Part shown: positions 42,272 to 59,513 of the stretch, one piece after another | Layout of the letters: each line of letters begins with the position of its first letter | Numbering within the stretch: position 1 is the first letter of the stretch | NCBI GenBank assembly: GCA_027704905.1 | Contig: CM051016.1 | Location: forward strand, 16,859,038-16,923,037 | From: Muraenolepis orangiensis | Taxonomy: Eukaryota > Chordata > Actinopteri > Gadiformes > Muraenolepididae | Length of the DNA stretch: 64,000 nt | Direction: 5' to 3' | Notes under the pieces: model-generated | Databases searched by the model: none | Seen by the model: the letters and a program-made list of their open reading frames with translations, nothing else | What the model was told of the DNA's origin: nothing | Translations under genes and position numbers: made by a program

Positions 42272-45086
42272 CGTGTATGTCTGTGTGGGTGGGTGGGTGG
42301 GTGGGTGTGAGCAGTGACTGAGGTAAGGACAGACTGACAGGGTGAAAAAAGAGAGTGCACTTAGTCAAACTCGAGACTTTTCCATGAGCTGGACTCTGTG
42401 GCATGCACTATATCTAAGAGGCTGAGTGGATGGACTGTATAGGTCTATCAGTATAAACTTGCCAAGGGTCAATGCAAAAAAAATGTTAGTGCTGTCCGAT
42501 CACATGGCAACACACCTTGACATTTTGAATTAGTACATTGGCAGCGCTTCTGACTGCCAGGTGCCTTGTTCCTGTTCTTGGTAACTTCCCTGTAGGCTGC
42601 AGTATGTCTACAATACTGATACAACTTGTTTAACGGGCCACAGAATGCCGTTGCATCCACAATCCTAGTTTCCTATTTCCCACAGGTCAAGAACAGCACT
42701 GGAAACTATCTGTAGGCCTATTTGGTATTTGTGTTAGCTGTATTTGACAGAAGCCTGCAAGTGAACTATACAGCTACAGCAGCAGATATTACAACAAAAA
42801 AAATGTTACTTCTACACACACCCCTGCACGCATTGAAGACACTTGTTCCTGGTCATTTGCAGTCACGTCACATCTGCATTTAAAACCCATCTGAGAGTTT
42901 AAAGTGGCCCCAACTATGTCAGCTGCGCAACATCAAGTTTCTGACCTGATACAAAGAGACAAATTGATTTGATTTGTTTCACGAGAGAGAGAGAGGGGTC
43001 GCATAGGAGTATAGGGAGGGACATGTTGGATAAAGGAGGAGAGATCAAAAACGCGTTGTAAATGTTAGACATGCCATTCCACTTAGGCTGGTCCCTGGGG
43101 GGGGGGGGGTTAAGAGAGACTTATTTACTTCACTTTTTTCGGGCATTGAACAATGTTCTGTGTTTTTTTTTTCAGATGTTTTTCCACCACCCCCCCCCAC
43201 CCCTTCTCCTCTCCCCAGAAGAGTCTATTGATAGCCCTTTAACTGGGCTTTGTTGAAAATAGAACCCATCTGGTTTGTTGGTTTTAGACATTCTTGCCTC
43301 TTATGGACCCTTGTGCTTCCTCGTAACGGAGAACAAACTGCACCGGAGGACGGGGTTCATGTCGGGGCCGTGGATCAGTTGACTGCGAGGCATTCGTCTT
43401 CTTTTTTTCACCTCTGGCCTCGATTGTCGGGTCTCCACACGTCTCTCTTCCTCCTCCATGTCCTCCTCCCCTCATCCTCCTTCTTCTCCATGCCTGTAGG
43501 TTTCAACGATCTGCGTCATTGGCCTTGTATCGGTGACTCCGATAGGTTGCCTTATGTGCCATATGTGTCAGGTCGGTACACCTGACACAATCCCTCTTTT
43601 CAATCCCTCTGGCTTTTTTCTCTCTCTCTCTCTCTATCCCTCCCCCCCTCTCTCTTTCTCTCTCTCTCTCTCACTCCCTCTCTCTCTCTATCATGGTCTC
43701 TAGGCAATAAGGATTAGAGTGGCAGTGGCATAAGTTGTCTATTTATATCATCTCCAGCCTATGGAAGAGAGGCAGCATGAAGCTTAGCACATTAACACAC
43801 AAAGGTACACGCACGCACACACCTAATAGACTTCCATTGATCAGAGCTCGAAAAGCAGCTACGTGACCAACATGGTGCGGTCCTTACCACATGTGATCGC
43901 ATCAAGCACGGTGGGAACATGTGGAAAAATCTGCCAAATCGAGCCAAATAAAGGTTGCATCTGGCTGAGTTCATGCAGCACACGTAAGGACAGACACAGT
44001 GGACGGTCAGCTCTTTGAGAGCGCATGTTTGCATTCTGTGCAGCAGTGTCTACTGAGCCAGACTTTGATTAATCGTTGTGTCAGCGGGGGTTATGTTTTG
44101 AATAGTAATCAGTGCGTCATTACACTGCCTCCCAGATGAGCCTCTCGAAATATGTCTCTGGATTTTTTTTGTTTTTTTGGGTCAGAGGAGAAAAAGGCCA
44201 CACGATGATGGAAAACAATCTACCATTCTGTTCGCTGAAAAGGGCTTTCTATCTATTTGTAGTTTATGCTCAATCACACTGTGCCGCCTTAAAGGTAATC
44301 TTGGATGGCCTGCATTCATCCTAATCTCCGTCCCCAGGTCTTATCTTAGGTGACTTTAACAATAACTTTCAATAACCTTTCATCCACATTGAACCATGCT
44401 GATGTCTGAACATCCTACACCAGTGGTGACACTTCTTCTTCTCCTCCTGTCCCTCTTCAAAACCTCCACCTCCCCATATATTCCCTCTCCCGTGACTCCT
44501 TCACCTTTCATATCCTCCCCTTCCTCCCATCCGCCTCCTCCTCTTCCTCCTTCATATCTTATTCCATCTTCTCGCCCCCCCTTGTTGACAGTGCCAGATA
44601 TGTGTCTGCTCGCTCTCTCTTCTTCCAGACAGGTTATAAATAACAGGGCGTTTTTTTTTGTTGCTTCAAGTCCTCTGAGATCTGCTTTCCTCTCACACTT
44701 GAGGCGGAACCATGGGAAAATAATCTTTCCCTTACGCACACGACACACTCGCCATCACACACAGGGCTATAAACAAGATCCACGGGCGCCGGCTCCTATT
44801 TGAGTTCATTGCAGAAGAGCACGCATCGCCATTGAGACGACTGCTCGAGTGTATCGCCAGAGAAGGATTTCAATGCAAAAAACCGCAGCAGGTATAGAAC
44901 TAGAGGCACTGTCACAAAGTGTTGACCGGCATTGCCTAACCCCCTGCCACTCCTATTGTGGGAAGAGGGAGGGAGATAAACATTAACCAAAACCAAAAAA
45001 ATAATCGACAAGATGTGAAGAGAGGAAGTGGGGGGAAAAAAAGCAAGTTGAGCATGTGTGTTGCTCTTGTGACATGTCCGATGTTT

Positions 45087-45089
<3 letters not shown>

Positions 45090-45141
<52 letters not shown>
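45090..45141. repeat. (GA)n microsatellite, followed by a G run at 45163-45177
   Basis: Pure GA, then GT repeats and a 15-base G run. Confidence 0.95.
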
Positions 45142-45144
<3 letters not shown>

Positions 45145-48100
45145 GAGAGAGTGTGTGTGTGTGGGGGGGGGGGGGGGTGAGGGGGGTCCAGGGTTGAAGG
45201 GGTTAGACTCCACTGACACACTGGGATCAGCGACGAGATTGTTTCCATCGGAAAGAATTCTGAGAATGAGTTAGAAGAGCTATCAGGGCCTGTGCTATGA
45301 GCACTCTGACAAGGGTTTTAATACAACAGCAGGTCCACACACACAGTGCTGTTTAAGTGTGTGTGTGTGTGTGTGTGTGTGAGACACAAGCCTTGTCCCT
45401 GATATCCCCCTCACCTTATCACTTGGTAACATGAAGGCTGTCTCCTCTGTAGTACACAGAGAGAACTGGAACTAGAATCTGTATGAAAGCCAAATATAAC
45501 AATGGTTTATTAATATGACACTAGTTGGATTTATTCATGCGCATCAATACGTCTTCGACATCAGAGGACATTGGAGGAAATAAACCAGCTTTCTTCTGAC
45601 ATGCATGAATCTTTGGACATAATACACCCACGACAAGAGGCCAAGGCTGACCAGACTTTCTGAATCTGCTCTTAAGTTTCTTGGCCCTCGAACGAAATGG
45701 TCAGCAAACTTATTCAATATTTTTTTTCGTGTGTTTTCGTTTTTCTTTCAGGAAGAACCGGGACCAGGAGACCAGGACAGAAGGTCAGTGCATTGTTCTC
45801 CTTCCAGGAAGTGACCTTTATGCATTCTAAAGTATACGTACCACCACACTTGACACTCGGAACACCACCACACACACACGCACAGTCATCGGTATTTCTA
45901 ATGCAAGGCCATCAAACACTCTTTCGAGCAGAACACTTATAACATGGCCACAACAACCCCAGAAGATGTTTCCACTGTCACGCTGATCAGAAACCGTTGC
46001 TTATTCCTGTAAATTCCCCCAAGTTCCTCATTAGAACGTTTCCACTTTGCTTTTATTAGGCTTTTTCGTTGAATGGGTAGGGACGGCAACTTCAGTTCCT
46101 TTAATACAAACAGCAGAACCCTATCCTACAGCCCACACACACACACCACTAAGGTGCTAGAATTACATTTTACTGCCCTCCGGGGAGGGGGTGGAGAGGG
46201 GTGGTGGGGGTAGATGACAGGAAGAACTATGTCAAGTCTTTTTTTTAGTTATACATTTGGCAGTGTTGCGTCTTCATTTCACAGTGGGCAGGATGTGCCG
46301 CTTTTCGTTTGCTAACCACTCGCAAAATGTGAAGTGAGGTGTTTGTTTTATATATTAACCACTGCATGTGTCTAGATAAGAAACATGTTCTATCGGGTTT
46401 TTTTTGGCGCTAAGAGTAAGAGTTATTTTTTTACACCTGCATCTTGCATCTCAAGGTCGAAAAAGAGTCGAGCAGTTGTAAAGCAAATGTTATGTTTATT
46501 TACAACCTCTGTAGTCGTCACAGAGAAAGTGGTCTAAATACACACGCGCGCACACACACACACAAAGATGGTGGCCGATTCTCCCTGAGCTTTACAAAAA
46601 CATTGGGCCAAAGGACGGCACAGTTTTTCCCTAATGCCATTCAAAGAGAGAAAAAGACGTTCTTCTCAAAGTCACGACTTCTCAACAATGTGGGTGTACA
46701 TAACAAGCGGGGGGGGGGGGGGGGCACCCATAACTTCAAATTGCATAGAGGCTAATCATTTGCATGCCTCAATCAAATGACTGGTGCGTTCGTGAGTAAG
46801 CCTGCAATCAAATCACATGACTTTCTTTAAAGTCATGGATCAGCGTGGATCAATCCTTCCACTAGCCATTGACATCATGTTGTGACACCTTTGGGGAACA
46901 CCGGCGTATCGAACATTTGCTCCGGGTATTGACCGTGCATCACCGTTAATGAACACCGAGCTTCCCCTGGTCGTGACCCCCCGAGTCTCACGGCGTTAAA
47001 TGTGTAACAGGAAGACTTAGGAAGGAAGCCAGAATGGTGAACACTTGCTACTCTGATGTAAAAAAAGAAAAAGATTTAAGCCATAATAACAACACAAACG
47101 ATATCAACAAAAGCACAACTAGGCTTCTAGGCTGGGCTCCATGGGGTTATATACACACACACACACACACACATATCCCTAGCTGGGCCCCTTTTTAAAC
47201 TCGACTGTCCTGCCCAGCCTGAGGCAGGACAGTGGAAGCTGGGCAGCTTCCACTGAAGCCTAAACCCCGCTAAAGAGTAACGACAGGGTACACATGAGGC
47301 CCGTCCACTGCCCTGGTACGACTCGGTACTTGACCGCGTTCCATCGTATCGGCAGAGAATATTGTTGCCCCTTGAAAAAGCTGGTTGATTTCCCCCTACA
47401 CCTCCTCTGTGTGACAACTGCTAATACCACCACACTACAGGTTACACAGGAGCGTGTTACATCGAAAGCCCTTTTACCCTTTAACCACGTCTCATCCATT
47501 AGGAACCCCTCCACCTAGTTTAGAGTACACATAAACAGTGACGAGTTAAGAAACATCTCCTCCCCCCCCCCCCCACATCTTACACCAACGGAAACAGATC
47601 TGCAGACGGTGATGGTAAATCACAATCAGAAACATTTCCAAAAAACGAGAAACTGGACTTGAACATACATCAGACATCAATCCCCACAGGTACCACAGCA
47701 ACAACGCAATAGGACAATGAACGTCTCCGTGGGGAGGAGGGAGGGAGGGCGGACGCCGTCATGCCCACCAGCAGTACAAGATCTGTCCTTGGAGCACGGA
47801 GCCGCCGCCGCCAGCTCACATGGCATCCATTTTGGGTCCAGACGCGTGCCGCCAGTGCACACATGGCATCCATTTTGGGCCCGACTGTACATCTCTGGTC
47901 TGCTTTTTCCCCACCCGAGTCTGTTCGGGTGGCTTACAAGTCCAAAGAAAGACATCTTTTTTGGAATAAAAATGGAATAACGTATAGGTAAGAAGGTGTA
48001 TGTATTGCTTCTCTCGTGATGACGCGATGCTTTGGTGTCGGAGGAGGAAGATGGCGTCGCTAGACTCTAATGTGTGCCTGCCATGTTTTTTTGTCTGCCG

Positions 48101-48224
48101 AGTGCAGTGTACCCCAGTGTGTGTCATGGAGTGGGGCTGGGGGGGGGGGCAGGTTGAAGAGAGATGGATGGGGGGGGGTACGGGGGAGAGGAGAGTGACA
48201 ACCACCGCTGCACTAAATCAGCCT

Positions 48225-51984
<3,760 letters not shown>

Positions 51985-52014
51985 GTCTTGGTTGGGCAGA
52001 AACACTATGCTGCA

Positions 52015-52132
52015 GGGGGGGGGGGGGGGGGCAGAGAGAGGAGGAGGCATGGGGGGGGGGGGGCAGAGAGAGGGGAGGAGGCATGGGGGGGGGGGGGCAG
52101 AGAGAGAGGAGGAGGCATGGGGGGGGGGGGGG
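52015..52132. repeat. Poly-G minisatellite at the lbh exon 2 acceptor
   Basis: Three units of about 40 bp, each GCAGAGAGAGGAGGAGGCAT plus 11-13 G. On the gene strand the first G run forms the C-only polypyrimidine tract directly before the CTGCAG acceptor. Confidence 0.9.
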
Positions 52133-52723
52133 TAGTTTAGTGATGACCCCTCAACACATTCATCTTGATAGTGGTAGAATGTCACGGCTCCAAGCCATGT
52201 CGTCTACCCTATGACCACAACACGACCGGGTGAAGAAGAAATAGGAGACCTCACGTTAATTTCCAATTCATTAAGAATTGATTCCGAGCGAGCCAGCAAG
52301 GCAGACGTCAAGAGTTGAATTGTCCATTGAAGTGGTGCTCTTCTAAAAAAAGCTTGATCTATGTAGTCTATGTTTTGTAAAATGTGGATTGAAACTGTGT
52401 ATAATTTAAATTGGAGACACGTTACCGGCAACAAATGGCTTGAGAGACGTCAAACTGCCAAACAGAAAAGTATACCCTTCACTTCCAAGTCCTGTTATTG
52501 TCTCTTGCAGTTATGCTAAGCTGACTTCACCACAACACAAAAAAAACAAAAATAAAAAAAAAACACCCCTATGCTTTAGTATGCCACTGCACTGCAAATC
52601 TGCACCATTATGGTGATGGCTTGGATGAGGATGAGGAAACATTCTGCAGATACACGACCATGCGCTGCAGCGATGACGCATTATTTTAAGAGCATGTCGT
52701 GGGTGTGCGTTGCCATTTGACCC

Positions 52724-52751
52724 GGGGGGGGGGGGGGGGGGGGGGGGGGGG
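52724..52751. repeat. 28-base G homopolymer
   Basis: The longest uninterrupted G run in the window; G-quadruplex-capable. Confidence 0.95.
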
Positions 52752-53388
52752 AACCAAAAGCATAGCTGAACTTTCCTTTTTTAGACAAACAAAGTTTAAT
52801 GTTTATTGCACTTGCTTGTACAGCACAGTCACGTAAAAAAAGTTAAATAATAATAATCCATTTGGGGCAGGTCTCTGAACCAACAAACTCCTTTCCTGAG
52901 ACGAGACGCTCGGAGTCCTTCTCACGCACTCTATTTAAAGACCAGGGGGGGGCCATGGTGGCCACCGGCCACAGGGCTTGTGGTCACTGTGTGGTCGCTG
53001 GCCAAATAAGACAATGGAAACAAGCTGAAGAGGACACCGCCGTGTGTGCATACTGATGAACCAGCCACACGCTCTCTGGGGAATTCAAGAGGACAGAACT
53101 ACCGTTGAACTAGCGGTGCCTTAAATCATTTAATGTTTTTGATGTGAAATGCGTGCGAGGGTAGCATTTGTAAATTGCAGCATGAAATACAAGACAAATA
53201 CGTTGCTCTACGGTGTGAGTAAAAAGGAAAAAAAACGTTGATGTTTCTTTGCCCTCCATGGTTTGAAAAGCACGACCGATGTTCAGTTTGTCAAACTTCC
53301 GCAAATTGGTCGATGATGTCGTCAACATTACAGTGAAAACGTAGAGCTAGCATTCCTCTCAGTCTCCCTGCATTGATGACTCACCGAG

Positions 53389-53583
53389 CCAGTCAACTTC
53401 TACTAGGACATCCATCCAGTCAACTCTTCTACTAGGACATCCATCCAGTCAACTCTTCTACTAGGACATCCATCCAGTCAACTTCTACTAGGACATCCAT
53501 CCAGTCAACTTCTACTAGGACATCCATCCAGTCAACTTCTACTAGGACATCCATCCATTCAACTTCTACTAGGACATCCATAT
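53389..53583. repeat. 27/29-bp minisatellite, ~7 units
   Basis: Unit CATCCATCCAGTCAACTTCT + ACTAGGA (27 bp). Two units carry an extra CT (29 bp). The first unit is partial and the last carries a G-to-T change (CCATTCAAC). Confidence 0.93.
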
Positions 53584-54291
53584 AATAGGTATTCACTATA
53601 AGAAACAACCTGACCCAACTGACATACAGTGCATACTTAAAATAGACAGTTACAAAACTAACATTTGAGATGTATGAATGACAACGGAAATTGTCCTTGG
53701 GTCATTCTGACCGGATTTGTTTATTATAATAATATAATTGTTTTACTCATTTTCTAGAATCTCGAACTGATCCGGTTAGGCTTCTTGAGAGTTCTGCTGT
53801 ATCACCAAACCCATTTGAACCCAGCTCGGTCCCGCTCGTAATCACTTCCGATCTGTATCTTTTGGACAGAAATCCTGGCATGAACACCGGTCTACCGGTC
53901 TACCCCCCCCCCCCCCCCCACCCCGAAGCAAAAGCAACTTTTTCCTTAAACACTGGAGGGTGGGGGGGTGGGCGAGAGAGTACACATCAAACACAAAGAG
54001 GACCTTGTTAAACCCTTTTAGCCATGAAATCTCTTTCCATTCCTGAATTTACACAGAAACCTGTTGCCGAAGGACAGGAAGTACTCCCAGGGCAACATGA
54101 GTGGATGTTCCATTCAACAATGAAGTGAAACCTGGCCACACTTAGATCACTTCCGCTGTACTGTACACCACGACTCGGGCCGAACAATAGGTGTCCAAAT
54201 ATATAAAAAAAGAGGCGTAAGATGTGCGGTTGGAACATGGAAAACTACAATTCTGTGTACTACATCTGAGCTCATTACACCCTAGAGGAGG

Positions 54292-54817
<526 letters not shown>

Positions 54818-55519
54818 ATAATCAATGACTTGTTTTCGTGTTTGGGGTTTTAACCTACAGTTCAGAATAGACGCCTTTAATTGGATTAATTTCCGTGTTG
54901 GGGTTTTAACCTATGGTTCACGGCAGGGACTGTTAATTGCTTGACGTTTCTATTTCGGGCACCAGATAAACCTCCTTTAGGCTGCAGCCACCTCCTTCTA
55001 GCAGTTTGTGTGGGTGTCTATGGGACGGATCTCGTCCAAGCCCATTACTCTTGACGCAGATCAGATCCCTTACACCTGGGTCACGGCTCATCTCGAGACG
55101 CCAGCCCCAGCCAAAACCCAATGTGATCATCAGCCAGCAGTTTAAAGCAATACACACGACACACAACCAACCAGCTTGTCGACATTAGAGAATAGGAATT
55201 GATAAATGCCGTGAAAGTTTCTAGTGTTTGTTCCTTCCCTACGTCACATCACGATCACCCCAGGAGAGATGAATGACGGATGGCCCGACAGTGGATTGAA
55301 GCCGCGACGGTTCAGACCGGTTGACATGAACCACCTTTTCGTTTCTCCGGCGAGTGGAAAAATCCACTTCACACTCCATCACCACTGACCCAGAGACCAA
55401 TGTAAGCAACGATATCCTGGATTCGGACTGGGGTCTCCACAATTGGAGATTTGACACTGCAAGGCACTCCTAACACAATTCCTTCTACATTTGTCATTCC
55501 GTGTTCTTTTAAAACATGC

Positions 55520-55595
55520 AGACATCGGGGATCGAACTCAGTAACCTTGGGCTGTAGCGTTTAGAGTCAAACGCCCTAGCCACCAACAAAGCTAT
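55520..55595 (-). repeat. tRNA-like (SINE head) fragment
   Basis: On the minus strand: GGTGGCTAGGGCGTTTGAC (A-box-like) and GAGTTCGATCCCC (B box) about 45 bp apart. No pairing acceptor stem, so a SINE head or tRNA relic is favoured over a working tRNA. Confidence 0.45.
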
Positions 55596-56394
55596 GCTCC
55601 CAGTCCTGAATACAGTCATCTACCATGTCAAACAATTAAGCTTCGAAAGCAGCATTACCTAGACTTGCCAATCAATAACAAAAACCATACTTAAATCACA
55701 GCCTAACTTAAGCCGTTCAAAACCCCATCAGATGAACCCTCCGTGGGCCTGGGTCAACGCCCCAGTGGCTGTAGTGGTGCTGCTGCAGAGGACAGGGACC
55801 AGAGTGATCATTCCAGCAGTCTAACCCATTGCGCATGATGGGATATCACATTGTGTATTATTAACGTTGTTGTCTCTTCTTCTCCCCCCCCCCCCCCACT
55901 ACTACCCTGGTTCATACGTCATAAACCACCTCCCAGAGTGGAGCAGCCAGGCTGCTCTGCTCATGGCATTTCTATGCCACCCCAACACTGAGACAAGTCA
56001 CACCGTGTGGGGGCGAAGAGAGAGAGAGCGAGAGAGAGATTTGGGGGGGGGGGGGGGGGGTCTGCCCCCCCCCCACCACCATCTCCCCCAGGAGTGAGCT
56101 GGAATGGTCATAACCAGATTGCAGACTGCTGGTGGGATCTGGCATTGAAAATAAACCAGTTGATTCAGAGGTCGGGCCATTATTCTACTGCAGTAGATGG
56201 ATATGCAGAAGGTATGTGGTATTTTAAGTGAGAGCTAAAGAGAGGAGGGGGGTGGGGGGGGGTAGAAGAAATGGAAACCAATGTTTTTTTTCTGCACACT
56301 ACTGCACAGCGCGCAAGTTCATAGACATACTAAATGCAGAGAACACCGTGTGGTTACTGTACACTTCCTGGTAGAGCAGGCAGAGGCATTTGTG

Positions 56395-56590
<196 letters not shown>

Positions 56591-57454
56591 GACACACACT
56601 CTCTCTCTCGAACTTTGGCTTTGAGATGAATACTAGAACCCTATGAGGATGAGTAGGCTTCTGCTACTCTATTATCTGAGACTATGTTGCACCTGCAACC
56701 CCAGCGCTAGAAAAGCAAGGACATCAGTCATTAAAAAAAAAAGGCGAGGGTTGTAGACCCAAGTTCAAAAACCCACCTTGCTGATCTCAAGATAGGGGTG
56801 TTATCCTTAAATAGATTATATAGACTTTTTTTTTTTTTTTTTACATTTGTGAATTGAGGTCCATTGGAGAAACTCATCAGGTTGGAGGAAAATGTGGCTA
56901 AAAATACATTTGCAGTCTGAAGTTGACAATTGACTAAAACTCGTTAAACATTAAAAGCAAGACCTCTAGACTTTGTGACATATTTGGTTCATTCGTACAC
57001 AATGGAGGTTAATAGCTGTACAATAAAACTTTATAGTCGGTCTGCATGATTGAGTGTATATAGGGCTTAAAACCAAAAATAAAAGACCACGGAGCTTATT
57101 TAACGAACACACTTGAACGCACTCACTACTTAAGACCTATTGATTTCCTGGCGACCGACGTACGTGTTCAATTCACCGGCATCACTCAATCAATCAATCA
57201 CCCCAATTGCTCAGACGTTTACATATGAGGTCAATTAACAAGATATATATATGTAGACACCTTATCGTCGTTCACAAAAAAAAGACATCCATCCCAGTGG
57301 TGTGTAGTAGTGTGTGGTGTGTTTGATACAAAGAGGCAAAAGATGGGATACTCACCAAGTGTAGCTGATGGGAATTCACACCTGCTATCAATCGGGTTGT
57401 CCAGAGATACTTCAGAGAGAGACGCGTCTTCCTATGATCTGACCCCCCCTCCAC

Positions 57455-57487
<33 letters not shown>

Positions 57488-57649
57488 CCACAAGGCGGAA
57501 GGCAAGTTATCCTTTTTCTTTCTTTTTTTTTTTTTAAAACGTCTGAACCTAATAATCACGATTTACAAAAATACGTACTGCAACACACGCTCGACTTGCG
57601 AGCTTAACAAGAATAACTTGGGGACAAATTCGTCCTGTTCTTCTTTCCT

Positions 57650-57816
57650 CATAGAGCGGAATAGTTGTATTGAGTTTTTATATAAGAGGCGTGCAAGGGG
57701 GGGGGGGGCGTGTCTTTCGCGAAAGACACGCCCCCCCCCCCGCGATTCTTCAATGGCGACGCCATCGGGACTCCCGGCCAATCAGAAGACAGGTGCCTCG
57801 CACCCGAATGACGTCA
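57650..57816 (-). promoter_or_regulatory. Candidate lbh promoter (CRE, CCAAT, TATA)
   Basis: In minus-strand order: TGACGTCA (perfect CRE, 57816-57809), ATTGG (CCAAT box, 57782-57778), GC-rich GGGGCGTG sequence within a palindrome, and TATATAAAA (57684-57676). Transcription would begin near 57650. A GT donor-like GTACGT follows on the same strand near 57575. The promoter lies 5.6 kb upstream of lbh exon 2 on the same strand, with no other gene between. The assignment to lbh is positional. Confidence 0.45.
57698..57741. repeat. 44-bp perfect palindrome in the promoter candidate
   Basis: Eleven G, then CGTGTCTTTCG, then its exact complement ending in eleven C. 22-bp arms, no spacer, centre CG|CG within TTTCGCGAAA. 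It lies between the CCAAT and TATA motifs. Confidence 0.95.
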
Positions 57817-57820
57817 GCAG

Positions 57821-58021
57821 GGACTGGAGGGTCTCATTGGGGATGAGAGGACCACACCGCGTGATGATGCTGTGGACGTGTAGTCGCTAAGGGCATCCAC
57901 ACACAGTGACGACTCCTTGTTCTTCAGTGCGACACATACATAATAAATAATAATCCAAATTCAACTATTTGGTAAATCGTAATAATTCTTCGTAGGAGGT
58001 GTGAATTTTGCAGAGAGAGCG

Positions 58022-58111
<90 letters not shown>

Positions 58112-59109
58112 GAGGGGGTGAGGTTGGATCTCATTCACAAATTCCAAGGGCACGCCAATGTCTTATTTTTGTATTACAATTATGGAATGGTGTTACAAAA
58201 CGGGATGTTTCCCATTACCAATCACATACCAGTCGTTCGACTGTATGTGTGATCCATGTATATGCTCCGACAGCTCACACATACAATCCAAAGGTTAATG
58301 GGCCTACTGGTGTGGCCAATGATCTATATAGTGCGTTACTGCATTGAGTAAGTAGCCTGTTTGTTGTCCAGCTGAGTTAGTAGTTTGCAAGGCAAGACGA
58401 ACACAGTTTTTGAAGATGCAAGTGCAGAAAATGTCTGCGGTTTCACATGAGAATACTCTACTGCCACCGGGTGGAAGGTAGTGGACACTTACAGACAATT
58501 GCCTATTCATGTTTTTTTTTACGTTTGTTTGTTTTTTCTCCATCTAATGTAGGCCTACACAAATTAGGTGACCGAATTGTGATTTAATTATTCCAACTGA
58601 AAGAAAAAAAAGAGGCTTAGCCCATTTACTTAGTTAGCTTCTCTGCCTGGTACTAATTTCACACATGGATAAGTCAGGGTGATCATCATACGTTATTATG
58701 TAGACTGTAGGCCTAGGTCTACTGTGTTAAGACACATCTTATATTCTAACTTCTTGGCATCATCCACATCTATCATAGTTTATGTAAAACGTGAGGAGCC
58801 AATCAAAATATGATTGTGTCATTATTTAAATGATACCATTCACTTGGCATAGTCTAGGTCTGCTATGTTTTATTTTCTGTAACTGTGTAGTAGCCTATTT
58901 CACAAATGAACTTTGCCTCCCTATACCGTGAAATACTTTCACTATGCAGGCAACTGACTATGTCCTATCACCATCAATGTCTTCAACTGCCCTGCACTGT
59001 AATCATAACTCCCCACCTCTACCTGTAGTTTACATATTTATTGGTTAAATACCTGTAATATAGCCATGTACATTTATACTGTACTTACCGTATATATATA
59101 TATATATAA
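57821..59109. other. Intergenic; (GA)n/G12 at 58022-58112
   Basis: About 79 bp of GA followed by a 12-base G run. Otherwise AT-rich, with no gene recognised. Confidence 0.6.
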
Positions 59110-59513
59110 ATCTTCAACTGTTGATAACTACACACCCCTGCTCATTACCTTCTGTATATACATTTATATATATTTATCTTGTTGCTACAACTGCATACCC
59201 TTGCTCACAAATTGTTGATACTTGTATACTTACCTGTATATATATAAATATATATAGGTATATAAACATATATCTATATATATATATATATATACCTATA
59301 ATTCTGCACATATCTCATGCCTACCTAGTTATTTCATACCTGTTTTTATACCTAGTAGACTGTTTTTACATCTTATTTAACCACTGAATATATTACCATG
59401 CACTTTACTGCAACATTTGCACTCTGGTTAGATGCCAAATTATTTTCGCTGTACTGTACTTGTGCTGTGCAACGACAATACATTTGAATCTAATCTAATC
59501 GAATCGAATCTAC
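59110..59513 (+). mobile_element. LINE 3' end with (TCTAA)n tail
   Basis: ACTTTACTGCAACATTTGCAC ... GCTGTACTGTACTTGTGCTG ... GACAATACATTTGAATC with TCTAA/TCGAA repeats. The fullest copy of the tail also present at 3473-3524 and, inverted, at 34741-35175. No coding sequence. Confidence 0.7.

Noticed and set aside
45740..45785. Exon-like segment with TTTCTTTCAG acceptor and GTCAGT donor
   Set aside because: About 30 bp, with no partner exon or recognisable peptide; such motifs are common by chance.
57563..57652. Short minus-strand frame starting MRKEEQDEF as lbh exon 1 coding sequence
   Set aside because: A GTACGT donor would join it to exon 2 in phase, but its ATG lies at the predicted transcription start and it does not resemble the known LBH N-terminus.
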